From Flavobacterium geliluteum (lineage in GTDB: Bacteria; Bacteroidota; Bacteroidia; Flavobacteriales; Flavobacteriaceae): a stretch of DNA of 64,000 bases. Position 1 is the first letter of the stretch; every line of letters starts with the position of its first letter. Of this stretch, positions 53,263 to 61,806 are shown piece after piece. Location of the stretch: the NCBI RefSeq assembly GCF_017948595.1, contig NZ_JAGFBV010000013.1, positions 50,075-114,074 of the forward strand. The letters run 5' to 3'. The notes below the pieces were generated by a model, which was given only the letters and a program-made list of their open reading frames with translations, was not told the DNA's origin and made no database searches. A program made the translations under genes and the position numbers.

Positions 53263-55380
53263 ATGGATATGAATAACGAATTAAATGTTAATGGCAAACT
53301 TATCGAGCAGCTGCCTTTTGAGATGATTTGGATAGATTACGATAGTAATATTATTTATGCCAATGCAAAGTTTTGCGAAAATATGGGATACAGTAAAGAG
53401 GAATGCAGAGCACTTACTATACCTGATATCAATATTGCTGTCACTACTGAAACTTGGAAGAATCATTGGGAGCAAATCAATAATAAAGGATGCATTACTT
53501 TTGTGGCAACACACAAAACTAAACTGGGTAATTTCAATACCGTACAGATTATTGCACAAACTTTCTCAAATAATGGCAATGTATATATATGTGCAATAGC
53601 CTATGAAATACAGGAGTCATCCTTCTATAAAGAATTGATGAACAATACCCAAATTATTGCAAACATAGGAGGTTGGGAGTTGTCATTAGAAGACGGTTCA
53701 ATCTTGGCAACCGCAGGTGCTTTAAATATTTTTAATACTAAAAACTCTTTAGATTTACTTCCTTCAAAAATTATAGATAAATTTAAGGATGATGATAAAT
53801 TTAAATCCTTACTTGGAAAAGTAATGAGAAAAGCGATATCTTTTGATGAAATATTTGAAACGAATGATTCTCCTCCAAGGTTTATTAGAATCATAGCAAA
53901 ACCAATTTTGAGGGGTGATAAAATTCAGAAAGTATTGGGAATTTATCAAGATGTTACTGAGATACGAGAAAAAGAGAAAAATCTATCACTCTTTAAAAAT
54001 ATAATTGACAATGTGGAGGATTTAATATATGTCTATAATGAAAAAGGGGACCTACTGTACTACAATAAATCTTTAATCAATAAATTAGGATTTAGTAAGA
54101 AAGAACTCGATGGGATGAGCATCTTCGATTTGGATACTATGGTGACCAAGGATTTCTATGAAGCTCATTTTGAAATTATTGAAAAAAAAGACTCTCATCG
54201 ATTTGAGTGGCTTATCGAAAGAAAAAACCAGACTCAATTTCCAGTAGATATAATTTCTAGTCTTCTAAAATATAAAGATACAAGTTACATCTGTTCTGTT
54301 GTTCGTGATATTACATTAAAGAAGCAACAAGAAAATAATTTAAATAATGCTTTAGAGCAAATTAAATCTTTAAAGGATCGTTTGGAGAACGAAAATGAGT
54401 ATTTACAAGAAGAAATAAGCAAAAAAATTAATTTTGAAAATATCATATGTACGACTAATGCTTATGGAAAAGTATTAAAACAGGTTAATCAGGTAGCACC
54501 GACAGAGACCACTGTACTTATAACTGGCGAATCTGGTACTGGTAAGGAGTTACTAGCAAGTGCTATACACTCCAATAGCCGGAGAAAAGAAAGGCCTCTT
54601 ATAAAAGTGAACTGCGCAACTTTACCTAAAGAACTAATAGAAAGTGAATTGTTCGGACATAAAAAAGGAGCTTTTACTGGTGCAATAGCGGATAAAGCGG
54701 GAAAATTTATGCTAGCTGATGGTGGCACAATTTTCCTTGATGAAATAGGAGAAATGCCCATCGATTTACAATCTAAGTTACTTCGTGTTTTGCAAGAGGG
54801 AGAATTTGATACTCTTGGCGGAATGAAGACAAGCAAGGTTGATGTACGAATAATAGCTGCAACCAATAGGAAGCTGGAAGAAATGATAAAAGTAGGCACT
54901 TTTAGGGAAGATTTATACTATCGTTTGAATGTTTTTCCAATCTATAATATTCCATTACGAGACAGGATAGACGACATCCCATTGTTAGCACATTTTTTTT
55001 TAGATAAGTATTCCTCTAAAGCAGGTAAAACTTTTAAAAGACTTTCAAAAAAAACCATAGACCTTTTAAGAGAATATCATTTTCCTGGAAATATCAGAGA
55101 ACTTGAAAATTTAATTGAACGCGCAGTTATTACAGAAAACGGAACAACTTTAAATCCAGGTGATTGGATGCCAAAATCAAATATAAGATCTATTTCTGAA
55201 GGTTTTAAAACCTTCGAAGATTATCAACGTGATTACATTATAGATGTTCTGAATCACACTGATTGGCGAGTAAGTGGGCCTAATGGTGCTGCAAAAATTT
55301 TGAATATAAATGACAAGACATTATTTGGTACAATGAAGCGATTGAATATTGAAAAGCAAGTTGGATTGAAGTCGGAATAA
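53263..55380 (+). CDS. PAS-domain sigma-54-dependent transcriptional activator
   Basis: 705 aa. An N-terminal PAS domain (about 12-115), a middle sensory region and a second PAS (about 245-355, 'NVEDLIYVYNEKGDLLYYNK') precede a coiled coil. The AAA+ domain (about 395-625) has Walker A 'GESGTGKE' (421-428), the sigma-54 contact loop 'GAFTGA' (469-474) and Walker B 'GGTIFLDEIGEM'. A C-terminal Fis-like HTH ('GAAKILNINDKTLFGTMKRL') follows. All parts for opening sigma-54 promoters are present. It likely controls the divergent amidohydrolase/porin/oxidoreductase block. Confidence 0.9.
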   Translation: MDMNNELNVNGKLIEQLPFEMIWIDYDSNIIYANAKFCENMGYSKEECRALTIPDINIAVTTETWKNHWEQINNKGCITFVATHKTKLGNFNTVQIIAQTFSNNGNVYICAIAYEIQESSFYKELMNNTQIIANIGGWELSLEDGSILATAGALNIFNTKNSLDLLPSKIIDKFKDDDKFKSLLGKVMRKAISFDEIFETNDSPPRFIRIIAKPILRGDKIQKVLGIYQDVTEIREKEKNLSLFKNIIDNVEDLIYVYNEKGDLLYYNKSLINKLGFSKKELDGMSIFDLDTMVTKDFYEAHFEIIEKKDSHRFEWLIERKNQTQFPVDIISSLLKYKDTSYICSVVRDITLKKQQENNLNNALEQIKSLKDRLENENEYLQEEISKKINFENIICTTNAYGKVLKQVNQVAPTETTVLITGESGTGKELLASAIHSNSRRKERPLIKVNCATLPKELIESELFGHKKGAFTGAIADKAGKFMLADGGTIFLDEIGEMPIDLQSKLLRVLQEGEFDTLGGMKTSKVDVRIIAATNRKLEEMIKVGTFREDLYYRLNVFPIYNIPLRDRIDDIPLLAHFFLDKYSSKAGKTFKRLSKKTIDLLREYHFPGNIRELENLIERAVITENGTTLNPGDWMPKSNIRSISEGFKTFEDYQRDYIIDVLNHTDWRVSGPNGAAKILNINDKTLFGTMKRLNIEKQVGLKSE

Positions 55381-55626
55381 ATTTTAAATACTATTTAAAT
55401 TTAAATACCTATATCAAAAAATAAACAAAATTTAGATAATTGCTTATCAAAAGAAAATTGTACTTTATCAATAGTTGAAGTACTTTCTTCAATTGAAGGG
55501 ATTAAAATATTATATTATTTACAATTTAAATAAAAATTAGTTACCTAATTAAAGACAAATAACATACATAAAAATTAAAAGAAGTTTAAACCCAATCATT
55601 GCTAAAAATTACATGCAAAACACAAA
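55381..55626. other. AT-rich gap after the activator gene
   Basis: No reading frame, RNA gene or strong hairpin seen in this 246-nt stretch, which continues into gene fragments. Confidence 0.5.
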
Positions 55627-55785
55627 CTATTTTTTTTTCTTTACATAAATTTCTTTCAGTTCTTCTTCCCAATCCAAAGACCAATCAAATAAAAGAGAAA
55701 GTGGTTCGGACAAATTTTTTCCAAATTCGGTAAGTGTGTATTCAACCCGTGGCGGAACTTCAGGGAAAACTTTTCGAATAATCAT
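55627..55785 (-). pseudogene. C-terminal fragment of an HxlR regulator
   Basis: 52 aa from an ATG at 55785: MIIRKVFPEVPPRVEYTLTE, then 'LLFDWSLDWEEELKEIYVKK'. 'PPRVEYTLTEFGKNL' is the HxlR wing and helix; the DNA-binding HTH is missing. The sequence breaks at about 55,786, where an unrelated rightward fragment starts. Confidence 0.8.
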
Positions 55786-55787
55786 GG

Positions 55788-55973
55788 CACGAAGCCTTTA
55801 AAAAGACCTGTGCACAATTTGGGCTAAACGAAACGATTCAAGGAGAATTTTATGACCTATTGCAAGCTCTAGGAGACAAAAATGGCACTTACGCTGTTGA
55901 GAGAACTATAAACGATACTAAGTCGACAACCTTGGAAAGTATTATTAAAAATAAAATTTTGTTGGCAGAATAA
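55788..55973 (+). pseudogene. C-terminal fragment of an unrecognised protein
   Basis: An open frame without a start codon gives 61 aa (HEAFKKTCAQFGLNETIQGE ... 'ESIIKNKILLAE') and is followed by a strong terminator, so it is a real gene end. It abuts the HxlR fragment. I do not recognise the family; a mobile-element protein is possible. Confidence 0.5.
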
Positions 55974-55997
55974 AGCCTCTTCCCAAAATGAAGTTAT

Positions 55998-56032
55998 AAG
56001 CCATAGAGTTGTTTGTACTTTCTCTATGGCTT
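55998..56032 (+). terminator. Hairpin terminator
   Basis: AAGCCATAGAG (55998-56008) pairs perfectly with CTCTATGGCTT (56022-56032), 11 bp, followed by TACTATAG. It ends the rightward fragment. Confidence 0.7.
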
Positions 56033-56190
56033 TACTATAGAATGTTCTGAACTAAACCGAAAGCTATTATGAGGCTAAAATCTTTTAGCTCAAGAAGATA
56101 AATCTGCACAAGGTAATAAAGAGCTATATTGTCACCATTTACTTCAAAGATACATTTATTATCCGCCAAAGCCCTAAAGTTGCTTTGTCA

Positions 56191-56775
56191 TTAGAACTGG
56201 TTATTTAATTCTTTTTTTGTGCATATGTTATTCAAGATTGGAGTCGCTATTGTTCCTAATACATCAAGTATTGAAAATACTCCCAACAGTCTAAAATAGA
56301 ATTCGGATTCTTTAAATTCTGATATTGTCGAATTAATTAGCATTAGTGCGACTATTGATATAAAAATTATTGTTACGGTCATCATATACCATAAATTTTT
56401 AGTCTTTAACCTTATGTTAAACAGCAAAGAGATATGGGCTATTGATACTGAAAGAATGATAAAAATTGTCGTAGCCTTCCATATTTCTTCAAAATTAACT
56501 ACATCCCAAATTGCAGTAGTAGTTATTAAGAATCCAATAGCGGATATAATTATTCCAAGTAATGAAAAAGACTGCATATGATCCCTATTTTGAATTGTTG
56601 TACTGCAAAGACCTGTCAAGCTGTAACAGCCAATTGCTAGTGTGGTCAAAAGCAATCGGACTTCAGTTCTTCCAAAGTCACCTGCAAGAAAAATGAAAAT
56701 ACCAATTAAAGCACCGAAAGAAAGTGCAATTATTAATGTTCTTAAAAAATATTTTTTTGAATTGAAATGATACAT
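56191..56775 (-). CDS. Multi-pass membrane protein of unknown function
   Basis: 194 aa with five to six hydrophobic segments (about 12-32, 40-58, 68-90, 100-118, 127-148, 160-185) and a short charged N-terminus. No family motif recognised. It stands alone, with long AT-rich gaps on both sides. Frame length and membrane pattern support it as a real gene. Confidence 0.55.
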   Translation of the reverse strand: MYHFNSKKYFLRTLIIALSFGALIGIFIFLAGDFGRTEVRLLLTTLAIGCYSLTGLCSTTIQNRDHMQSFSLLGIIISAIGFLITTTAIWDVVNFEEIWKATTIFIILSVSIAHISLLFNIRLKTKNLWYMMTVTIIFISIVALMLINSTISEFKESEFYFRLLGVFSILDVLGTIATPILNNICTKKELNNQF

Positions 56776-57223
56776 ATGTTTTTATATTATGATATTGATT
56801 TTTTTATTCTCTTAATGAGTATTTTGAAATGTGGTCAAATGATATGTGTTGTAAAATATATAATAAAAATTATCTCTTATTTATAAAACCTACGTGATTG
56901 TTATTTAAGCAGAAGCATTTCTTTTTTAGTTTTATTAATTCATATTAAGGGTTCTTCATTTTGAACTTTATAATTTTTCACCTGATTCTTTCCGGTTTTT
57001 CTTCTAAACTTAATTCTTCATTTGTTATAAACCTTTTTTACTATTAAAACTATCCCTGATTGATTTGTTAAAAATCTATTTACTTCTAAAGCAATAATAT
57101 TTAGTCCGCTGTTTTTGTTATCTATATCTATCCTTATAGCTCATGGAATTTTGTAGTGACATCGTTTTGTTTTTGAAAAAAGATTAATTTTTATCAAAAA
57201 AATAGGTGAAAAAGTATAAAAAC
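56776..57223. other. 448-nt AT-rich gap
   Basis: Contains stop-interrupted frames on the minus strand (e.g. 'GLNIIALEVNRFLTNQSGIV' near 57,050-57,110), but nothing that I can call a gene, RNA or terminator. Confidence 0.4.
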
Positions 57224-57931
57224 TCAAATTTCTTTATCGATATATTGTTTATAAAAATCATCTTGATAGACCTTTCCAATAGGAATCTGATGATCTTTAA
57301 TGTAAATTGTGTTATTATCAAAGGCATCAATGGCGGTTTCATTGACTATATAAGATTTACTCACCCTTATAAATTTATCTAAAGGTAATTGTTTGTGCAA
57401 GGTCTTTAAATTTAACAATGTCATAATTTTTTCCGTACCACTATATATAAGTGAATAGTCTTTAAGACCTTGAATAAAAAGAATTTTTTCAAATAAAATT
57501 TTATAATATTTTCTGTCTGCTTTGACAAATAAAAAATTTTTTGTTTTGTCTGGCAAATCGGAATCTTCCTTTAAAAGAAGTTTATGTAGGGAAATTGCTT
57601 TGCCTACAGCTTTCGCAAAGCGATCTGGGAATATAGGTTTTAGTAAATAATCTACAGCATCTAAAGAATAACTTTCTACTGCATAATTTCTATATGCAGT
57701 TGTAAAAATTATAAATGTGTTGACAGGAACACTTTCAGCAAACTTTAATCCATTAAGACCAGGCATTTCAATATCAAGAAATATGAGATCAACAGTATTA
57801 GATTTTAAATATATTTCTGCTTTTGATGCACTATTAAATTCTTGAATAAATTTCAATTTTGGCTGGGTTGTAATTAAATCCTTTATGACCTCTCTAGCTA
57901 ATGGCTCATCATCTACTACAATACAATTCAT
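57224..57931 (-). CDS. LytTR-family response regulator
   Basis: 235 aa. A receiver domain with acidic pocket 'VVDDEP', phospho-acceptor Asp53 in 'LIFLDIEMPGLNG' and Lys in 'YLLKPIFPDRF'. The C-terminal LytTR DNA-binding domain (about 130-235) includes 'FIRVSKSYIVN' and 'HQIPIGKVYQDDF'. It is the partner of the overlapping histidine kinase (ATGA overlap). LytTR regulators often control envelope or adhesion genes. Confidence 0.92.
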   Translation of the reverse strand: MNCIVVDDEPLAREVIKDLITTQPKLKFIQEFNSASKAEIYLKSNTVDLIFLDIEMPGLNGLKFAESVPVNTFIIFTTAYRNYAVESYSLDAVDYLLKPIFPDRFAKAVGKAISLHKLLLKEDSDLPDKTKNFLFVKADRKYYKILFEKILFIQGLKDYSLIYSGTEKIMTLLNLKTLHKQLPLDKFIRVSKSYIVNETAIDAFDNNTIYIKDHQIPIGKVYQDDFYKQYIDKEI

Positions 57932-58977
57932 AATGGTAATTTTAATTCTACTTTATATGTTCTTTTTGCATCTGTTATAGTTAATTCATAACTTTCAGCA
58001 TAAATTAATTCTAATCTTCTTTTAACGTTTTTTAAACCAACCCCGTGATTCATCTTTTTTTCAGTACTCAATCCCTTTGTATTCAAGCAAGAAAACAACA
58101 GATAATCATCAATTTTTTCAAAAGACACTTTTATAGATGACTCAAAATCACAATCTAAACTATGTTTAATAGCATTTTCAATAAAAACAGAGAAAATATT
58201 AGATGGAATTTTAATATTGACAGTATCATCTATAAGAGAAATTACCTCGAACTTAAATTCATCTCTTCTAATAACCTCTAAATGAATATAATCATTAATG
58301 AATTTAATCTCTGAATGCAAAAAAATGTATTTCTGATTGCTTTCATATAAATGATGGCTCAAAATATTGGATAACTGTGAAAGTATGATTGATGCTTTTT
58401 GTTGATCCTTCATTATCATATAGTTCAAATTGTTAAGCGTATTAAAGATAAAATGAGGATTGATTTGATTTCTCAACGCCTTTAATTCCATTTCTATTGT
58501 GTTTTTTTCGAGCTCTTTAAATCGGTTATCATAAATTATCCATTTTTGTATTATTTTGACCCCAGTCGAAACAACAATAAAAGGGAGAAGTATCACACAG
58601 TACGCAATAAATTGAAATAAAAATGAAGGCTTATCAACATTTAAATCTGCTGGATCTTCAAGTATGTCACTCAATTTTATTGAAATCAATAGGCTTAAAA
58701 ACAAGAGCAATAATAACAATCCTAAATACTTAAAAAAAAATTTATTATAAAGAAATGCTGGGAGAAGAACATATAAATTTATATAGAAAACACTTAGTAT
58801 AATAAACAGAGAGACAGAGAGTCCTATTAGATTAGACTCTTTAATTGGCTTTAAACTAATTAACATTAAAAATAAAAATATCCAACCTAGCGCGTGTCTA
58901 TAAACCCTATATTTTGTTATTATAAAGGCATCAATAATTTGAAACTTTTTGATATTATCTTTTAAATGTAAACTCAT
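57928..58977 (-). CDS. LytS/His_kinase-type sensor kinase
   Basis: 349 aa from ATG 58977 (MSLHLKDN). Four membrane helices (about 30-150) are followed by the His_kinase phospho-acceptor region 'LRNQINPHFIFNTLNNLNYM' and an ATP-binding domain ('FIENAIKHSL', 'GVGLKNVKRRLELIY'). The longer reading from 58983 begins at GTG and adds two residues. It phosphorylates the LytTR regulator encoded next. No ligand domain is visible, so the signal is probably sensed in the membrane. Confidence 0.9.
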   Translation of the reverse strand: MSLHLKDNIKKFQIIDAFIITKYRVYRHALGWIFLFLMLISLKPIKESNLIGLSVSLFIILSVFYINLYVLLPAFLYNKFFFKYLGLLLLLLFLSLLISIKLSDILEDPADLNVDKPSFLFQFIAYCVILLPFIVVSTGVKIIQKWIIYDNRFKELEKNTIEMELKALRNQINPHFIFNTLNNLNYMIMKDQQKASIILSQLSNILSHHLYESNQKYIFLHSEIKFINDYIHLEVIRRDEFKFEVISLIDDTVNIKIPSNIFSVFIENAIKHSLDCDFESSIKVSFEKIDDYLLFSCLNTKGLSTEKKMNHGVGLKNVKRRLELIYAESYELTITDAKRTYKVELKLPL

Positions 58978-59127
58978 TAACACATATTTTGAACAAAAAA
59001 ATAGTTTTTATTATTATCAATTACCTTTTCTATACCAAAGTTATTTGCAAATATACGAAATCAACATTATTCAATTTTCCATTAAATATTTTGTATATTA
59101 ATTTAAGTGTTTTATATATTAATAATA

Positions 59128-59155
59128 TTGATGATTGCCTGTTCGCATACTTTTG
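59128..59155 (+). promoter_or_regulatory. Promoter of the secreted protein gene
   Basis: TTG (59128-59130), a 17-nt spacer and TACTTTTG (59148-59155) match the Bacteroidota consensus; the ATG is 17 nt downstream. The gene is divergent from the two-component pair. Confidence 0.68.
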
Positions 59156-59172
59156 CGGCAAATTTAATTTAA

Positions 59173-59625
59173 ATGAAAAATCAAAACAAGCAAATGAAAT
59201 TATCAAAAAAATCCGTAGTATTATTTTTTACATTACTCTTATCAGTTACACAAATGTCTGCACAAAAACTAAATGTAGATAAATCATCTTCTATTGGTGT
59301 TGATCAACTTCCAGAGTATGTAGTCATAACCTCTGAAGACACAAAACTTCTAGGAGGAATGAATATAACTATTCAAAGCAAAAAGTCTGATTATAAAGAT
59401 GCACTAGATGATTTGGAAAGCTTATTGCAGAGTAGTAAAAAACTTCAAATTAGAACACAAACAGATTTGCTTAATGCTATGTTTGAATTGGGATTTGAAT
59501 TTATAAACGCATACAATGCATCAAGCACAGCTATTGGCGCTGGAGCTGGCAATGACGTGACGGTCAATGGAACTATAGAAAAATTCAGAGTAAATATGGT
59601 ATTTAAAAAAAGAAAAGATTTATAA
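59173..59625 (+). CDS. Secreted hypothetical protein
   Basis: 150 aa with a signal peptide ending at 'SVTQMSAQK'. The mature part has a mixed region ('LPEYVVITSEDTKLLGGMNI') and a C-terminal beta-rich segment. No motif recognised. A second Met at 59194 would shorten the leader. It is divergent from the LytS/LytR-type pair and followed by a barrel-protein gene, which suggests a common regulon. Confidence 0.65.
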   Translation: MKNQNKQMKLSKKSVVLFFTLLLSVTQMSAQKLNVDKSSSIGVDQLPEYVVITSEDTKLLGGMNITIQSKKSDYKDALDDLESLLQSSKKLQIRTQTDLLNAMFELGFEFINAYNASSTAIGAGAGNDVTVNGTIEKFRVNMVFKKRKDL

Positions 59626-59766
59626 AAAAAATTAAGCTGTAATCAAAAAAATAACAACCAAACAGATTCAGGTTGCCAAACTTAACTTTGTTTGGTTGTA
59701 TCAAAACAGCCCAACTCAAATAAAAACATTTGTATATTAAAATTTCAGGTTTGTAGATTTATTTTA

Positions 59767-59792
59767 TTGAGACCAACTGGTCTTTATATTTG
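59767..59792 (+). promoter_or_regulatory. Promoter with embedded palindromic operator
   Basis: TTG (59767-59769) and the -7 box TATATTTG (59785-59792) are separated by 15 nt. Nearly the whole spacer is the palindrome AGACCAACTGGTCT (59770-59783). A protein bound here would block RNA polymerase. The form AGACC-N4-GGTCT resembles TetR-family (e.g. NemR) operators. Confidence 0.6.
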
Positions 59793-59822
59793 TATACAAG
59801 ATTAAACAACATATAAAATATT

Positions 59823-60401
59823 ATGAAAAAAAGCATTTTTATTTTAACTGGTTTCATTATCTTTTTAACAAGTTATTCAAGCGTAGCACAAATCCATTTA
59901 GGCCCAAAAGCTGGTGCCAACCTCACCAAACTAGACGGCAAATCATTTAAAGACAATTTTGAATTAGGTTATCAACTTGGTGGCTTTGTATACTATGATG
60001 TAACTAATTTCATTGGCATACAAGCTGAAGTGATTTTTAATCAAACAAATACGAAAATAGCTGATGATTACACCGATATAATTGATGATGCATTCGATAA
60101 AGACAAAACCCTTAATTACATAAGCGTTCCTTTACTATTAAGGCTTAATACAGGTGGCCTATTAACTGTGAACGCAGGTCCGCAATTTAGCTTTTTAGCA
60201 AATAGTAAGGAAAGTATACTTGACAATGGTAAGAAAATTTTTAAAGATTCAGATTTTGCAGCAGTAGTTGGTGCCGAGTTAAACTTGTCACCAATAATAG
60301 TTTTTGCGCGATATTCTTGGAGCTTTTCTAATATAAGCGACATAGGAGGCGAAGTTAAAAGTCAGCAAATACAATTAGGGATGGCTGTTAAAATTTTTTA
60401 A
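59823..60401 (+). CDS. Outer-membrane beta-barrel protein (PorT/OMP_b-brl_2-like)
   Basis: 192 aa with a signal peptide ending 'SYSSVAQIHLGPKAGANLTK', typical of porin-family beta-barrels in Bacteroidota. Alternating strands run to 'QIQLGMAVKIF', ending in Phe. 'GPKAGANLTKLDG' is the usual start of the family. It may be an eight-stranded barrel. Its promoter carries a palindromic operator. Confidence 0.82.
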   Translation: MKKSIFILTGFIIFLTSYSSVAQIHLGPKAGANLTKLDGKSFKDNFELGYQLGGFVYYDVTNFIGIQAEVIFNQTNTKIADDYTDIIDDAFDKDKTLNYISVPLLLRLNTGGLLTVNAGPQFSFLANSKESILDNGKKIFKDSDFAAVVGAELNLSPIIVFARYSWSFSNISDIGGEVKSQQIQLGMAVKIF

Positions 60402-60518
60402 TGTTCTTTTATTGAATTTGAAATTAGTTATATATTTGGTACTTTGGTTTCCTTCCTAACAAAGAAATAAAATCGATAAATGTATGTTTAATATAAGTGT
60501 ATTTTAAATAGTAAATAA

Positions 60519-60570
60519 AGATAAACCGAAATAAAAAAATAAATATTTATTTTTTTATTTCGGTTTATCT
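60519..60570. repeat. 52-bp perfect palindrome
   Basis: The two 26-nt arms (60519-60544 and 60545-60570) are exact reverse complements with no spacer. The outer part is AGATAAACCGAAAT and the inner part is A/T-only. It may act as a terminator 118 nt after the barrel-protein gene or as a cruciform-forming site. Confidence 0.85.
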
Positions 60571-61337
60571 ACTAAAGTTTTTTAGCTTAATAAAAATTTA
60601 CTTTGCTTTTTAATTAATGTTTACGTTAAAGTAGTAAGTCTAAAAATCTTATGAGTTGAAGAAAGCAAGTAAATAAATCTTAAAAATAAAGTTATTCTAT
60701 CAGTCAAGAAAAAAAGAAGTTTTAGGAAGTTCGAAATGCTATTCATTAACCATTCAAAATAATGTAAATATGATTAAGTAATCGATTTAGTTGTTCTAGA
60801 TATTTAATAGTCACATTGGTTATTGGAATGCACCAAATAATTTGTTTTAAAAAATTTTATTTAAATTATTTTTTTTAATATTTATATTTATGAATTGCTA
60901 AATTAGAGACCTAATATGGATAATCATATACTATACTTGTTTAATTTCATATGAGATTGGTATCAAATAAAGAATAGAAATTTTTACAATATAAAACTTG
61001 ATGAATTTAATCTTAAATTAAATTAGGCTCTTGTAAAAAAAACTTTATAATAACTAATATAAACCATTAAATGATTCTTGCATTTAAAGTTTAGTTTCCT
61101 TATTTCTTGCTTTTTATTAGATGTTCCAACTTTGAATCATTCTTAATCCTTTACAATTCACTTTCAATAATCAAAACGTTATCCCGTATTCAAATTGTTT
61201 GGACTGCCCAAGACTTCCATTAAATAACTATTTGAATTTTGAAATTGTCGCACGAATGTGAACTATATCCGACAATTTTGTAAAATATCGGATGCCTGTA
61301 AAAGAAAATTTGTTTGTCTTTAAACATCTTTTTGTTA
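60571..61337. other. 767-nt AT-rich gap, nothing identified
   Basis: No open frame of note, no tRNA and no strong hairpin. Short stop-rich frames suggest a decayed region. Confidence 0.5.
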
Positions 61338-61715
61338 CTACTTTTTTATTTGTATTACATGCGATTTTTCTTTTACAACATAACTTCCCCAAGTAACCAG
61401 ATATTTCAATAAAGGAATGAGTGTTTTGCCAAAATCTGTTAATGAATATTCTACTTTTAAGGGCGGTTTTATGTTAAAAACTTCTTTTTTTATAATCCCG
61501 TGTTCTTCCAGATTTTTCAATTGAATAGAAAGCATTTTTTCCGTGATATTTGGAATGAGTTTTTTTATTTCGTTAAATCTTTTTTTTTCTTCTATTAAAT
61601 AATAAAGCACTATGGCTTTCCATTTTCCACCTACATAATGCATTGCAACATCCATCTCACAATGGAATTTCAATTCATTAATTTCATTAGTTGGTAAAGA
61701 TATTTTGTCTTTCAT
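61338..61715 (-). CDS. HxlR-family winged-helix regulator
   Basis: 125 aa with 'HYVGGKWKAIVLYYLIEEKK', 'ITEKMLSIQLKNLEEHGIIK' and 'PPLKVEYSLTDFGKTLIPLL', matching the HxlR family. A Cys at about residue 16 ('FHCEMD') could be a redox sensor. It is divergent from a KefF-like quinone reductase gene and probably represses it. Confidence 0.9.
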   Translation of the reverse strand: MKDKISLPTNEINELKFHCEMDVAMHYVGGKWKAIVLYYLIEEKKRFNEIKKLIPNITEKMLSIQLKNLEEHGIIKKEVFNIKPPLKVEYSLTDFGKTLIPLLKYLVTWGSYVVKEKSHVIQIKK

Positions 61716-61749
61716 TTCAAATTTTTTAACCTGCCACGTTTGACAGTTA

Positions 61750-61780
61750 TTGATTGGTTACAAATTTAGAAATACTTTTG
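61750..61780 (+). promoter_or_regulatory. Promoter of the quinone reductase gene (overlapping divergent hxlR promoter)
   Basis: TTG (61750-61752), a 20-nt spacer and TACTTTTG (61773-61780). The minus-strand -7 box TAAATTTG of hxlR lies inside the spacer (61768-61761), so the two promoters overlap and compete. Confidence 0.6.
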
Positions 61781-61806
61781 CAACTGTAAATAATATAGTT
61801 TAAAAA

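Noticed and set aside
56940..57223. Remnant gene on the minus strand ('GLNIIALEVNRFL', 'NQVKNYKVQNEEP')
   Set aside because: Two short frames with stops and no recognisable family; could be chance in AT-rich sequence.
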